Source: Deltaproteobacteria bacterium
GTDB taxonomy: Bacteria > Desulfobacterota > Desulfuromonadia > Geobacterales > Pseudopelobacteraceae
Assembly: GCA_021850095.1 (NCBI GenBank)
Contig: JAJZRX010000001.1
Span: forward strand, 1 to 64,000
Direction of reading: 5' to 3'
DNA length: 64,000 nt
Each line of letters begins with the position of its first letter. Positions within the stretch are counted from its first letter, which is position 1. The position numbers and the translations under genes were made by a program. The notes beneath the pieces were generated by a model, which was given only the letters and a program-made list of their open reading frames with translations, was not told the DNA's origin and made no database searches. Below are positions 35,994 to 46,078 of the stretch, piece by piece.

Positions 35994-36768
35994 GATCCTC
36001 TTTATCGGCGACATCATCGGCAAACCGGGCCGCCAGGCGCTTTCGCGTGAGCTGCACCGCCTGGTGGACCGCCACAATGCGGATATTGTGATTGCCAATG
36101 GCGAAAACGCCGCCGGCGGCTTCGGCCTGACCGAGGAAACCGCCAAGGAACTGTTCAAACAGGGCATTCACCTCTTAACCGGCGGCAACCACATCTGGGA
36201 CAAGAAGGAACAGGTTCCGCTGATCCTGGCCGACCCGCGCATCCTGCGCCCGGCCAATTACCCTAGCGGCGCCCCCGGCAGCGGCAGCGCCGTGCTGACC
36301 ACGCCGGGCGGCGTCAAGGTCGGCGTGCTGAATCTGGAGGGGCGGGTGTACATGAAGACCCTGGAGTGTCCCTTCAAGGTCGCCGACCTCGAAATCGAAC
36401 GTTTGAAGCAGGAAACAAATATTATTTTCATAGATTTCCACGCCGAAGCCACCTCCGAGAAATCGGCTCTGGGATGGTATCTGGACGGCCGCGTCAGTGC
36501 CGTGGTCGGCACCCACACCCATGTCCAGACCGCCGACGAACGGATACTGACGCAGGGGACCGCTTTTTTGACCGACGCCGGCATGACCGGAGCCTTTGAC
36601 TCGGTGATTGGCATGGGCAAAGGGGAAACCATCAGCCGTTTTCTGACCCAGCTGCCGTCCAAGTTCGAAGTGGCCAAGAAGGACATCCGCCTGAACGGGG
36701 TCGTGATCGGGGTGGATGAACAGAGCGGCAAGGCCGTCAGTATTGAACGCATAAATATAAGTTGTTAA
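35983..36768 (+). CDS. YmdB-family metallophosphoesterase
   Basis: A 261-residue TIGR00282/YmdB-type calcineurin-like enzyme. Metal-binding motifs are [26 protein letters not shown] and G-T-H-T-H-V-Q. In Bacillus YmdB hydrolyses 2',3'-cyclic nucleotides and sits next to rny; the same order and an 11-base overlap with rny are seen here, suggesting a role in RNA turnover. Confidence 0.93.
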   Translation: MPVKILFIGDIIGKPGRQALSRELHRLVDRHNADIVIANGENAAGGFGLTEETAKELFKQGIHLLTGGNHIWDKKEQVPLILADPRILRPANYPSGAPGSGSAVLTTPGGVKVGVLNLEGRVYMKTLECPFKVADLEIERLKQETNIIFIDFHAEATSEKSALGWYLDGRVSAVVGTHTHVQTADERILTQGTAFLTDAGMTGAFDSVIGMGKGETISRFLTQLPSKFEVAKKDIRLNGVVIGVDEQSGKAVSIERINISC

Positions 36769-36774
36769 AAAACT

Positions 36775-36892
36775 TTGCCACAGAGGACACAGAGAGCACA
36801 GAGTATAGTACCAAGAAGCTAAAGGTATAATTTCATTACTTACTGATTTAAGATTTTAATTCTCTGTGTGCTCTGTGATCTCTGTGGCTAAC
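36775..36892. repeat. Long imperfect inverted repeat, MITE-like
   Basis: Arms of about 29 bases face each other: GCCACAGAGGACACAGAGAG at 36778 onward and its near complement CTCTGTGTGCTCTGTGATCT ending near 36890, with an A+T-rich centre of about 55 bases. It fills the gap between the YmdB-type gene and tyrS. Similar CACAGAG-rich inverted repeats are common in bacterial intergenic regions. The tyrS ribosome site lies outside the right arm. Confidence 0.75.
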
Positions 36893-36915
36893 ATGTTTTT
36901 GAGGAGTTATAAATT

Positions 36916-38127
36916 ATGTCCGTAGCTGAGCAGATGGCCGTCATCAAGCGTGGCGCCGTTGAGATTCTGGTTGAAAAGGAGCTGGAGCAGAAACTGGAAA
37001 AATCCCTCTCCAGCGGGGTTCCGCTCAAGATCAAAGCCGGCTTCGACCCTACCGCTCCCGACCTGCATTTGGGTCATACCGTCCTGATCCACAAGTTGCG
37101 CCAGTTCCAGCAGCTGGGGCACGAGATCAACTTCCTGATCGGCGACTTCACCGGCATGATCGGCGACCCGACCGGCAAATCCGAAACCCGCAAGGTTCTG
37201 ACCCGCGAGGATGTGCTCCGCAATGCCGAAACCTACAAGGAGCAGGTCTTCAAGATCCTTGATCCGGATAAAACCAGGGTGGTCTTCAACTCCGACTGGC
37301 TGAACGAACTGGGCTGTGGCGGCATGATCGCCCTGGCTTCCAAGTACACCGTGGCGCGCATGCTGGAGCGGGACGATTTCCACAAGCGCTACACCACCCA
37401 GCAGCCGATCGCGATTCACGAATTCCTCTACCCGCTGATTCAGGGTTATGACTCGGTGGCGCTCACATCAGATCTGGAGCTGGGGGGCACCGACCAGAAG
37501 TTCAACCTGCTGATGGGGCGCGAACTGCAGCGCGAATGGGGTCAGTCGCCCCAGTGCGTCCTGACCATGCCGCTGTTGGAAGGGTTGGACGGCGTCAACA
37601 AGATGTCCAAATCACTGGGCAACTACATCGGCATCAACGAACCGGGCGACGAGATTTTCGGCAAAATCATGTCGATCTCCGACGACCTGATGATCCGCTA
37701 TTACGAACTGCTTTCCGACATGCCGCTCTCCGAGCTGGAAAAGCTCAAAAACGGGCTGAAGGATCGTTCGCTGCATCCCATGGCGGTCAAAAAAGCGTTG
37801 GGCCGCGAGATCGTTTCCCGCTTCCACGGTGCCGGAGCCGGCGAGGTTGCCGAAGAGAACTTTGTCAAGCGCTTCAAGGAGAACGAGATTCCGGACGAGA
37901 TGCCCCAGGTCAGCTATTCTCTGGCCGACGGCGGCGTACTGCTGGCCAAAGCCATGACCGAAGCCGGTCTGACCAAGTCCAATGGCGAAGGGCGCCGCAA
38001 CATCGATGGCGGCGGGGTCAAGCTGAACGGAGAAAAGGTCAGCGATACCAACCTGGAGCTGACGGCCGCCGGCGAATACATCGTCCAGATCGGCAAGCGC
38101 AGATTTGCCAGGGTTGTTGTATCGTAA
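36916..38127 (+). CDS. tyrS: Tyrosyl-tRNA synthetase
   Basis: A 403-residue class I synthetase that charges tRNA-Tyr. It has the HIGH-type motif H-L-G-H (residues about 52-55), K-M-S-K-S in N-K-M-S-K-S-L-G-N and a C-terminal S4 RNA-binding domain (R-N-I-D-G-G-G-V). The H-L-G-H and C-terminal pattern fit the TyrZ-like subgroup. GAGGAG stands before the ATG. No T-box leader was found. Confidence 0.96.
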   Translation: MSVAEQMAVIKRGAVEILVEKELEQKLEKSLSSGVPLKIKAGFDPTAPDLHLGHTVLIHKLRQFQQLGHEINFLIGDFTGMIGDPTGKSETRKVLTREDVLRNAETYKEQVFKILDPDKTRVVFNSDWLNELGCGGMIALASKYTVARMLERDDFHKRYTTQQPIAIHEFLYPLIQGYDSVALTSDLELGGTDQKFNLLMGRELQREWGQSPQCVLTMPLLEGLDGVNKMSKSLGNYIGINEPGDEIFGKIMSISDDLMIRYYELLSDMPLSELEKLKNGLKDRSLHPMAVKKALGREIVSRFHGAGAGEVAEENFVKRFKENEIPDEMPQVSYSLADGGVLLAKAMTEAGLTKSNGEGRRNIDGGGVKLNGEKVSDTNLELTAAGEYIVQIGKRRFARVVVS

Positions 38128-38151
38128 GGAGTAATTTTATCGCAGGATAAC

Positions 38152-38188
38152 AAAGGGGGGACCGGCATCGTGCCAGTCCCCCCTTTAT
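38152..38188 (+). terminator. Intrinsic terminator of tyrS
   Basis: AAAGGGGGGACCGGC pairs with GCCAGTCCCCCCTTT (one mismatch) and is followed by a broken T-run, 24 bases after the stop. Confidence 0.85.
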
Positions 38189-38214
38189 CTTTATAAACCG
38201 GTTAGAAACCCCGT

Positions 38215-38577
38215 TTACCTCAACTTCAGCATACTCAATACCTTGCCGGTCAATCTGTTGACAACGTGTTCGCGCGGCAATGCAGCAAAAGGCGGGGTCT
38301 GGCGGATGCCCAACAGCCTGAGCTCTTCCAGGATCCTGGCATCCTTGCGGATCTTGAGCCCTTTGCGGAAGGCTTTGATGGCATAATCTTTCTTGTTGGC
38401 CAGCAGATAGATGCGCCCGAGATGCAGGTAGTGGTCACTGTTGTGCGGATTCAGGGTGATCGCCTTGAGGCAGAGCTCGATCCCTTTTTGCAGCTGGCCG
38501 GCATCCCTGGCCAGACTGTAGCCCATCAGGGAGAGCATTTCCGGTGTTTCCTCATGCTGGTGATTATTCTGATTCAT
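38215..38577 (-). CDS. Small TPR protein
   Basis: A 120-residue protein with two to three tetratricopeptide repeats (A-I-T-L-N-P-H-N-S-D-H-Y-L-H-L-G-R, then Y-A-I-K-A-F-R-K-G-L) and no signal peptide. It is the last gene of a five-gene operon, 12 bases after rnj, and may be a protein-protein adaptor. The link with RNase J is inferred from position only. Confidence 0.78.
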   Translation of the reverse strand: MNQNNHQHEETPEMLSLMGYSLARDAGQLQKGIELCLKAITLNPHNSDHYLHLGRIYLLANKKDYAIKAFRKGLKIRKDARILEELRLLGIRQTPPFAALPREHVVNRLTGKVLSMLKLR

Positions 38578-38589
38578 GGGAACTCTCGG

Positions 38590-40263
<1,674 letters not shown>

Positions 40264-40266
40264 GAT

Positions 40267-40668
40267 TTATCTTTCCCGCTGCAGCGGAGCCAGAGCCGCT
40301 ATTTTTTTATCGCAGCGCGCAATCCATTCTTCACCGGGCGTCACCAACCAGTGGGTTGCATAAAACGAACTGCGCAGTGAACGGTAGGCGATCAGAGCCC
40401 GGTTGACGTCCCCCAGTTTTTCGTTGCCCTCGGCAATACGCCAGAGATATTCCGCCGACTTTTCGACTGTGGGGTGAAAAGGAATGTACATGCGGATGGC
40501 CGATTCGAATCCGGCCACCGCAGCCGGAAAATCACCCCGTTCCAAGGCTTCCTCTCCCAACCGGAACTGGCTGTTCATCCGCCACCAGGTCCCGGCCAAG
40601 AAGATCAGCAGGCAGAGTGCGACTATGACCGTACCGTTCAGCAGTATACTCTTTGTCTGTTGGTTCAT
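40267..40668 (-). CDS. Membrane-anchored TPR-like protein
   Basis: A 133-residue protein with one N-terminal membrane helix (residues about 10-28) and a helical domain with TPR-like repeats (G-E-E-A-L-E-R-G-D-F-P-A-A-V-A-G-F-E, later G-D-V-N-R-A-L-I-A-Y). Function is unknown. It stands 3 bases before rnj and 4 bases after the small two-helix protein gene. Confidence 0.72.
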   Translation of the reverse strand: MNQQTKSILLNGTVIVALCLLIFLAGTWWRMNSQFRLGEEALERGDFPAAVAGFESAIRMYIPFHPTVEKSAEYLWRIAEGNEKLGDVNRALIAYRSLRSSFYATHWLVTPGEEWIARCDKKIAALAPLQRER

Positions 40669-40672
40669 CGGA

Positions 40673-40855
40673 TCACCTGAAAAAACCGGGAATAAATGTC
40701 AGCAGAATCCCCATCGCTGCAGCGATCACACCCGCGAGAACCGCCAGGGCGGCCGCGATGTCATAGGGGCTTTTCAAGCGATGGGCGGCCGGCAGCCCCC
40801 AGACAATGCCCGCCATTCCGGCGATAATCAGAAACAGGTACTGATAGCCGTTCAT
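40673..40855 (-). CDS. Small two-helix membrane protein
   Basis: A 60-residue protein of two hydrophobic helices (residues 5-23 and 33-56) joined by a short charged loop (H-R-L-K-S-P-Y-D). Conserved spacing inside the operon (3 bases after plsC) makes it likely to be real. No function known. Confidence 0.65.
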   Translation of the reverse strand: MNGYQYLFLIIAGMAGIVWGLPAAHRLKSPYDIAAALAVLAGVIAAAMGILLTFIPGFFR

Positions 40856-40858
40856 TCA

Positions 40859-41560
40859 CTACTCCAGGGTGGATTGAATACTGCTGCGTACGTTTTCCAT
40901 CAGCCAGGTCTCGGCTTCGTTCCGCCGCAGATCGGGCGGCACGGTCACTGCCGGATGGAGTACCATGCGGATATTCCCGCTGTAGAGGCGGATCTGGTTG
41001 GGCGGGTTGACCCGGCCGCTGCCGTTGATCGTGACCGGAATCACCGGCACACTCGCTTTGCGGGCCAGAATAAAACCTCCCCGCTTGAAGGGGAGCAACT
41101 TTTGATCGGTGGAACGGGTTCCTTCCGGGAACAATACCACGCTCTTGCCCTGGCGAATCGTGTCAGCTGCCTCCTCCATGCTCTGCAGCGCCTTGCGGCC
41201 ATCGCCGCGATCGAGCGGGATATAGCCGCCGCGCCGCATGGAGGGGCCGAAAACCGGGATTTCAAACAACTCTTTCTTGGCAATCCAGTGGATCTGACGC
41301 GGCATGGACGACAGCAGCGCCAGGATATCGAAGTTGCTCTGGTGATTGCTCATGAATACCACCGGGCCATCCGGAAGGTGCTCGATTCCGCTGACCGTCA
41401 CCTCCACCCGGTTCAGAGCCAGCGCCAAACGCGCCCAGAGCCGGGCGTGCCGGGCATAGGCCCGTCCGCTGCCGTCAAAAAGCGTCGCGATCAGAGCGCT
41501 GACCGAAAACAGGAATGTCAGCGGGATGAAAAGTGCCAGATAAAGATATGCGCGTACCAT
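40859..41560 (-). CDS. plsC: 1-acyl-sn-glycerol-3-phosphate acyltransferase
   Basis: A 233-residue membrane acyltransferase that makes phosphatidic acid from lysophosphatidic acid. It has an N-terminal membrane segment, the catalytic H-x4-D motif N-H-Q-S-N-F-D, F-P-E-G-T-R-S (acceptor site) and V-P-V-I-P-V-T-I. It is the first gene of the five-gene operon leading to rnj. Confidence 0.91.
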   Translation of the reverse strand: MVRAYLYLALFIPLTFLFSVSALIATLFDGSGRAYARHARLWARLALALNRVEVTVSGIEHLPDGPVVFMSNHQSNFDILALLSSMPRQIHWIAKKELFEIPVFGPSMRRGGYIPLDRGDGRKALQSMEEAADTIRQGKSVVLFPEGTRSTDQKLLPFKRGGFILARKASVPVIPVTINGSGRVNPPNQIRLYSGNIRMVLHPAVTVPPDLRRNEAETWLMENVRSSIQSTLE

Positions 41561-41646
41561 CGAAATGCTCCAGATATAAACCCAGCTAAATTACAGCCTT
41601 ATCCGGAGACAGTCAAACTAATTCGTGGGCCGGCGGGGGGTGGGGG

Positions 41647-41970
41647 CTATTCCAGGGTTGTGCGCAGGCGTTTTTTTTCGGACAAAATCCGCTTTCCGCT
41701 CAAGCGCTGTTCCTTGGCCCGCTTCGGAACACGGGTCGCGATACGCTTTTTGACTTTGCGCTCGCGCTTCTCCAACGCCAGACGCAGACGCTGCAGGGCC
41801 ACTTCGCGGTTCTGGTACTGCGAGCGGAACTCGGAGGCCTGGGCTACGATGCCGGTCGGCAGATGGCGGATACGCACCGCCGAATCGGTCGTGTTGCGAT
41901 GCTGTCCGCCCGGTCCCGAAGCACGGTAAAATTCTATCTTTATGTCCGCTTCATTGATTTCGATTGCCAT
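41647..41970 (-). CDS. Peptide chain release factor-like (GGQ) protein
   Basis: A 107-residue stand-alone release-factor catalytic domain with [10 protein letters not shown] and a C-terminal tail very rich in Lys and Arg (R-K-V-K-K-R-I-A). It lacks the codon-recognition domains of PrfA and PrfB, as in ArfB/YaeJ, which rescues stalled ribosomes by hydrolysing peptidyl-tRNA with its basic tail in the mRNA channel. Whether it is a true ArfB orthologue is not certain. It is monocistronic. Confidence 0.83.
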   Translation of the reverse strand: MAIEINEADIKIEFYRASGPGGQHRNTTDSAVRIRHLPTGIVAQASEFRSQYQNREVALQRLRLALEKRERKVKKRIATRVPKRAKEQRLSGKRILSEKKRLRTTLE

Positions 41971-42062
41971 AGCAACTTTGTACCATCAAAGATAGCCAGT
42001 GCAAATACAATTTTCCACCAGCGCCGAACCTTCAGTGCTCGATCCTATCATTAAAATAATTC

Positions 42063-42090
42063 TTGACAACTTCGCTGTTGCTGGCATAAT
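42063..42090 (+). promoter_or_regulatory. Promoter of the riboswitch-cytochrome transcript
   Basis: A perfect -35 TTGACA (42063-42068) and -10 CATAAT (42085-42090) are 16 bases apart. A sigma-54-like GG-N10-GC (TGGCATA-ATCT-ATGCC, 42082-42097) overlaps the -10, so the sigma factor is not settled; sigma-70 fits better. Confidence 0.65.
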
Positions 42091-42120
42091 CTATGCCAAA
42101 ATACATATATAGATACACGA

Positions 42121-42190
42121 GAATACTAAACCATCCGTGAGGATGGGACGGAAAGCCTACAGGGTCTCATGCAGACAGCCGGGTCGCCGA
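42121..42190 (+). promoter_or_regulatory. GEMM-I cyclic-dinucleotide riboswitch, likely cGAMP class
   Basis: The leader has the GEMM-I core: ACCATCC-GTGA-GGATGGGACG (P2 with a GNRA loop), then GAAAGCC, a second hairpin AGGGTCT-CATGC-AGAC, and AGCCGGGTCGCCG. Aligned by eye to the Vc2 c-di-GMP aptamer, the base that contacts the ligand as G20 is A here (42125). That change marks the GEMM-Ib aptamers of Geobacter, which bind 3',3'-cGAMP. Its 3' part shares bases with the terminator stem that follows, so ligand binding should allow read-through into the cytochrome gene. Confidence 0.85.
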
Positions 42191-42226
42191 AATGTCATTA
42201 CGATATTTGGCGACCCGGCTTTTTTT
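42178..42226 (+). terminator. Riboswitch-controlled intrinsic terminator
   Basis: AGCCGGGTCGCC pairs perfectly with GGCGACCCGGCT (12 bp, extended by GAAAT/ATATT) and is followed by seven T. The 5' arm is part of the riboswitch aptamer, the expected layout of an on-switch. Confidence 0.93.
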
Positions 42227-42404
42227 GTGCCGCACAGCCTATCAAAGGAGGGCCATCCATGATCTGAAAAACCGCAGAGAGCTGATCAGTACCCGGTTTT
42301 GACAACGTACCTCCTACACTGTGCCGTCAGAGACCACCACAACACGCCGATAAAGGCATCTCATCAATGACAAGGCGCTCCGCGCCGCATACCAAGGAGA
42401 CGAA

Positions 42405-44294
42405 ATGATGAATTTTACACGCATCGTGCGCGCAGCAACCTGCTGTACACTGTCAATCCTGGTGCTGCTGACGTTCATCCCGCAGTTTGCCCAGGCCGCG
42501 ACCATCGTCGTCAAGTTGACTACCGACAAAAACAGCTATCAGCAGGGGCAGATAATCAAGGCCAACGCCTATGCCGCCTATGCGGACGGCAAACCGGTGC
42601 TCTCGGTAAAGAAACGGGAAATCTCCATCAAGAATTCGGCCGGAGTAACCGTTCTCAAGACCAGCATGAGCAGTCTGGGTAACGGCTACTTCAGCTACAG
42701 CTATACCACCAGAAGCGACGCCAGAATCGGCACTTGGGAAGTCAAGTCCCAGATAGTGGATTCTGCCGATGTCCAGGCTGAAACAAAACTGCAGGTCAAG
42801 ATGACCGCCGTAACATCCACGCCCCCCCCACCGGTAACTCCTCCACCCAGCACCACCCCGCACGCCGGTCTGATCTGGAACGGCGCCGCCACCTGCCTGA
42901 CCTGCCATGCCAACCAGGCCAAGGCGGTGCACGGCTCGGTGCATTACCAGTGGAACGGGGCCTCCCCGGACATCAGCAACCATCCGGTTTCGGGCGGCAA
43001 AAATGCCGGAGCGGTCAATGCCTACTGCATCAACATCCTCGGCAACTGGAACGGCTGCAGCGCCTGCCATGTGGGGCGCGGCGCCAAGCCGACCGCCATC
43101 GCCGATCAGGCCCAGCTGGAAAACATCGACTGTCTGCTCTGCCACCAGGAAAAATACAAACGGGTCAAAGTCAATGGCGTCTTCCAGCCGGATACGGCCA
43201 ACATGACGGTTACGATGAACCAGGCCGTGCAGACGCTGCACAAGCCCACCCGCGCCACCTGCCTGCAGTGCCATGCCAAGGCCGGCGGCGGCGATGCCGT
43301 CAAACGCGGCGATATCGCACTGGCCCATGCGGCGACGACCGACCGCAACTACGATGTTCACATGGCTACCACCGGCGCCAACCTGACCTGTCAGGGCTGC
43401 CATGTCACCAGCGACCACAAGATCCCGGGCCGTGGCAGCGACCTGCGCCCCAGCGAAGGCAGCCTTGAAGTCAGCTGCTCCACCAGCCAGTGCCACTCCA
43501 ACAAGACAACCACCGGCGGACACACCACAGTCGGCATCAACAAACACCTGGGTCGCCTGGCCTGCCAGACCTGCCACATCAAAACCTATGCCCGCAATGC
43601 GGCCGACACGGTCGCCAGTGAAGCGACCGAAACCTTCCGCACCTGGCAGCAGAACCGCTTTGATGCGGCCAAGAACCAGTATCACCCGGCCGCAACATTG
43701 GCCAATGACCTGAAACCGGAATATTTCTTCTGGAACGGCACCAGCTGGGCCTATGATCTGAACGACCAGGCCGTCATCGATCCGGCCACCGGCTTCTACA
43801 AGGTCAGCCGTCCGCTGGGCGGCATCAACGACGCCAAGAGCAAGCTGTATCCCTTCAAGTACAAAACCGCCGAACAGCCTCTGGCAACCGCGCTCAACAA
43901 GCTGATCGCCCTGGATACCAGCGTGTTCTTCGCTACCGGCAACCTGTACAGTGCCGTCCAGTCCGGGCTGCTCAACATGGGGCTGCCGGCCGGCGAGCCG
44001 TACAGCATGGTTACGACTGACGAGTACCAGACCCTCAACCACCAGGTCACCACCAAAGATCAGGCCCTGACCTGCACCAGCTGCCACGGCAGCACCGCCC
44101 AGATGGATCTGAAAGGTAAGCTGGGCTATGGCCTGAAAGGGCCGGCCGCCACGGTCTGCATCCAGTGCCACGAAAACAAAGGCAGTATCAGTTTCGAGAA
44201 AGTACATTCCAAGCATGTGGACGACAAGGGCTACGACTGCTCCTTCTGCCACAGCTTCTCCCGCCCGGAGCGGGGATTGAAAACCACTCGCTAA
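42405..44294 (+). CDS. Decaheme c-type cytochrome with N-terminal Ig-like domain
   Basis: A 629-residue exported protein. The signal peptide ends after A-Q-A (residue 31), followed by a beta-sandwich domain (residues about 35-135), a Pro/Thr-rich linker and a heme region from residue 164. Nine C-x-x-C-H motifs and one C-x4-C-H (C-S-T-S-Q-C-H) can be counted, so ten hemes are likely; no lipobox is seen. Similar proteins serve in extracellular electron transfer. Its leader holds the riboswitch and terminator, so expression should follow the cyclic dinucleotide signal. AAGGAGACG precedes the tandem ATGs. Confidence 0.93.
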   Translation: MMNFTRIVRAATCCTLSILVLLTFIPQFAQAATIVVKLTTDKNSYQQGQIIKANAYAAYADGKPVLSVKKREISIKNSAGVTVLKTSMSSLGNGYFSYSYTTRSDARIGTWEVKSQIVDSADVQAETKLQVKMTAVTSTPPPPVTPPPSTTPHAGLIWNGAATCLTCHANQAKAVHGSVHYQWNGASPDISNHPVSGGKNAGAVNAYCINILGNWNGCSACHVGRGAKPTAIADQAQLENIDCLLCHQEKYKRVKVNGVFQPDTANMTVTMNQAVQTLHKPTRATCLQCHAKAGGGDAVKRGDIALAHAATTDRNYDVHMATTGANLTCQGCHVTSDHKIPGRGSDLRPSEGSLEVSCSTSQCHSNKTTTGGHTTVGINKHLGRLACQTCHIKTYARNAADTVASEATETFRTWQQNRFDAAKNQYHPAATLANDLKPEYFFWNGTSWAYDLNDQAVIDPATGFYKVSRPLGGINDAKSKLYPFKYKTAEQPLATALNKLIALDTSVFFATGNLYSAVQSGLLNMGLPAGEPYSMVTTDEYQTLNHQVTTKDQALTCTSCHGSTAQMDLKGKLGYGLKGPAATVCIQCHENKGSISFEKVHSKHVDDKGYDCSFCHSFSRPERGLKTTR

Positions 44295-44312
44295 TACTGT
44301 TTCCTGTGAAAT

Positions 44313-44351
44313 AAAAAAGGGCGCTCCACCAGCGGGGCGCCCTTTTTTTTC
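44313..44351 (+). terminator. Intrinsic terminator of the decaheme cytochrome gene
   Basis: AAAGGGCGCTCC and GGGGCGCCCTTT form an 11-12 bp stem with a six-base loop and a run of eight T. It may also stop the opposing rRNA methyltransferase gene. Confidence 0.9.
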
Positions 44352-44378
44352 AGTCAGGAAAAAATTACGAGACAGACC

Positions 44379-45587
44379 TCAATCTTTTACACAAACGGCA
44401 TATTTCAGATAACGCCCCTCGGGGAAGGTGGTCGGGTAGGGAAAATCCTCCGGCTGGCCGAAAAGCGAAATAACCCGCAGTTCACTCCCTCCCTGCAGCG
44501 CCCCCCGCCGCAGTTCTTTGAGATAATCGGCCAGGTCGACCTTCTGGTGATTGGAGGAGGCGATCAGCAGGCCGCCGTCGTTCAAGAGCGGCAGGGCTGC
44601 CGCCACCAGGTCGGAGGTGCCGCCCCGGGTCGTGAAGCGGTTTCTGGCGGTGGTCGAAAAGGAGGGGGGGTCCATCAGGATCAGATCATAGCGTTTCTTG
44701 CCCTTCTGCAACTCGCCCAGCACCGTCAGGCAGTCCCCGACGATAAATTCATGCCGTTTGGGATTGATGCGGTTAAGGCCGAAATTAGCCCTGGCCCATT
44801 CAGTATAGCCGGGCGAGGCGTCCACACTGGTCACCAGCGCAGCGCCGCTGGCGGCGGCCGCCACCGAAAAGGCGCCGGTATAGGAAAACAGATTCAGCAC
44901 CCGCTTGCCCTCCACCCGTTTCATCAGGTCGGCCCGGTTGCGGCGCTGATCGAGAAACAGACCGCTGTTCAGGCCCTGCTCCAGACTCACCAGAAAGTTC
45001 AGGCCATTTTCGCGCACCTCCAGCCGTTGCGGTGCGGCGCTGCCGGCCAGTAGACGGCCGTAGATCTTGCTTTCGCCGGCAGCCTCCAGCTCGCGGGTTT
45101 TCTGGGGCCGCTGTTTTTCGTAGATCCCCAGCGGCGACAGCAGATCCTGCAGAATCTGCGTGACCAGTTTCAGGTGCGGCCGCCAGGCGGCGCTGTACAG
45201 CTGGATCATCAGATAATCGCCGTAGCGGTCGATCGTCAGGCCGGGCAGGCCGTCCCCCTCGCCGTTGACCAGTCGGTAAGCATCGCTCTCGTTCAGATCG
45301 GCATGCTTCTGGCGCAACGTGATGGCGGCCTGCAATCGCTTGACCAGCCACGGTTTTTCCAGCCGGATCCGTTTTCTGGACAGCACGCGCGCCACGATCC
45401 TGTCCTGGGGGTCCAGCAGAGCGGTTGCCAGAAAACGCCCCTGCCCGTCGCACAACTCAATGGTCTGCCCGGCCTGGCCGGTCGGCCATTTCTTCGTATG
45501 GGCGTCCGCCAGAACCCAGGGATGCCCCAGTTCCAGCATTCGCACTGTTTCCGGTCCGACGATCCATATGTCCTGCTGTTTCGTCAC
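44379..45587 (-). CDS. RlmI-like class I rRNA methyltransferase
   Basis: A 402-residue protein with an N-terminal PUA domain (G-H-P-W-V), an EEHP-type linker domain (L-P-G-L-T-I-D-R-Y-G-D) and a C-terminal SAM domain (N-L-F-S-Y-T-G-A-F-S, then M-D-P-P-S-F). This is the layout of RlmI, which makes 5-methylcytosine in 23S rRNA. Substrate specificity cannot be read from sequence by eye, so the family name is used. Confidence 0.87.
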   Translation of the reverse strand: MTKQQDIWIVGPETVRMLELGHPWVLADAHTKKWPTGQAGQTIELCDGQGRFLATALLDPQDRIVARVLSRKRIRLEKPWLVKRLQAAITLRQKHADLNESDAYRLVNGEGDGLPGLTIDRYGDYLMIQLYSAAWRPHLKLVTQILQDLLSPLGIYEKQRPQKTRELEAAGESKIYGRLLAGSAAPQRLEVRENGLNFLVSLEQGLNSGLFLDQRRNRADLMKRVEGKRVLNLFSYTGAFSVAAAASGAALVTSVDASPGYTEWARANFGLNRINPKRHEFIVGDCLTVLGELQKGKKRYDLILMDPPSFSTTARNRFTTRGGTSDLVAAALPLLNDGGLLIASSNHQKVDLADYLKELRRGALQGGSELRVISLFGQPEDFPYPTTFPEGRYLKYAVCVKD

Positions 45588-45616
45588 AGTTTCCTCCGCG
45601 ACACTTCCGGTTTGTT

Positions 45617-45649
45617 AAAAAAAAGCCGTGCGGCGGATGCCTGCACGGC
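45617..45649 (-). terminator. Intrinsic terminator of the diheme lipoprotein gene
   Basis: On the minus strand GCCGTGC and GCACGGC form a stem followed by eight T. Confidence 0.85.
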
Positions 45650-45675
45650 GGAAAAGAGACCTGACGGCAGGGCTG

Positions 45676-46008
45676 TCAGTGGTGAAAGCGTCCTTTGCGC
45701 CCCTTGTGGGCCGGTGTGGGGGATTTGTGGCAATCAAAGCAGGCTTTTTCTTCGACCTTCTTGGTCTGCAGTGGCGATTCCTGGCCTCCCAGGGTCGGCT
45801 GATTGTATTCCGGAGTCTGGAACGTCAGCCGGCCCCGTTCGTCGGCAATACTGGCAACCTGATAGATGGCCTTCCAGTTGGTGCTGATCTCCACCGAATG
45901 GCACTGGTCGCAGCCACCCGGCGGCGGAATGCTTTTCCAGGCGGTGAACATGGCGCAGCCGCTGATCATGAAAACCAGCCCCGTCAGGGCCAAGAGGGTA
46001 TATTTCAT
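45676..46008 (-). CDS. Diheme c-type cytochrome lipoprotein
   Basis: A 110-residue lipoprotein (M-I-S-G-C, Cys18) with two heme sites, C-D-Q-C-H and C-F-D-C-H, and a Lys/His-rich C-terminus (H-K-G-R-K-G-R-F-H-H). It should be anchored to a membrane face in the periplasm and move electrons. It is not adjacent to an oxidoreductase; partners are unknown. AGGAG lies before its ATG. Confidence 0.88.
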   Translation of the reverse strand: MKYTLLALTGLVFMISGCAMFTAWKSIPPPGGCDQCHSVEISTNWKAIYQVASIADERGRLTFQTPEYNQPTLGGQESPLQTKKVEEKACFDCHKSPTPAHKGRKGRFHH

Positions 46009-46078
46009 CGCGCTTCTCCTTCAGAAGAAAATAATAATTGGAGCGATCCTAGCACAGCAGGTTGTGAAAATACAGCTT

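Noticed and set aside
36769-36915. T-box leader for tyrS
   Set aside because: No T-box sequence or specifier loop; the region is a long inverted repeat instead.
42453-44252. Long minus-strand frame (599 codons) opposite the decaheme cytochrome
   Set aside because: The plus strand carries ten heme motifs, a riboswitch and a ribosome site; the antisense is a by-product.
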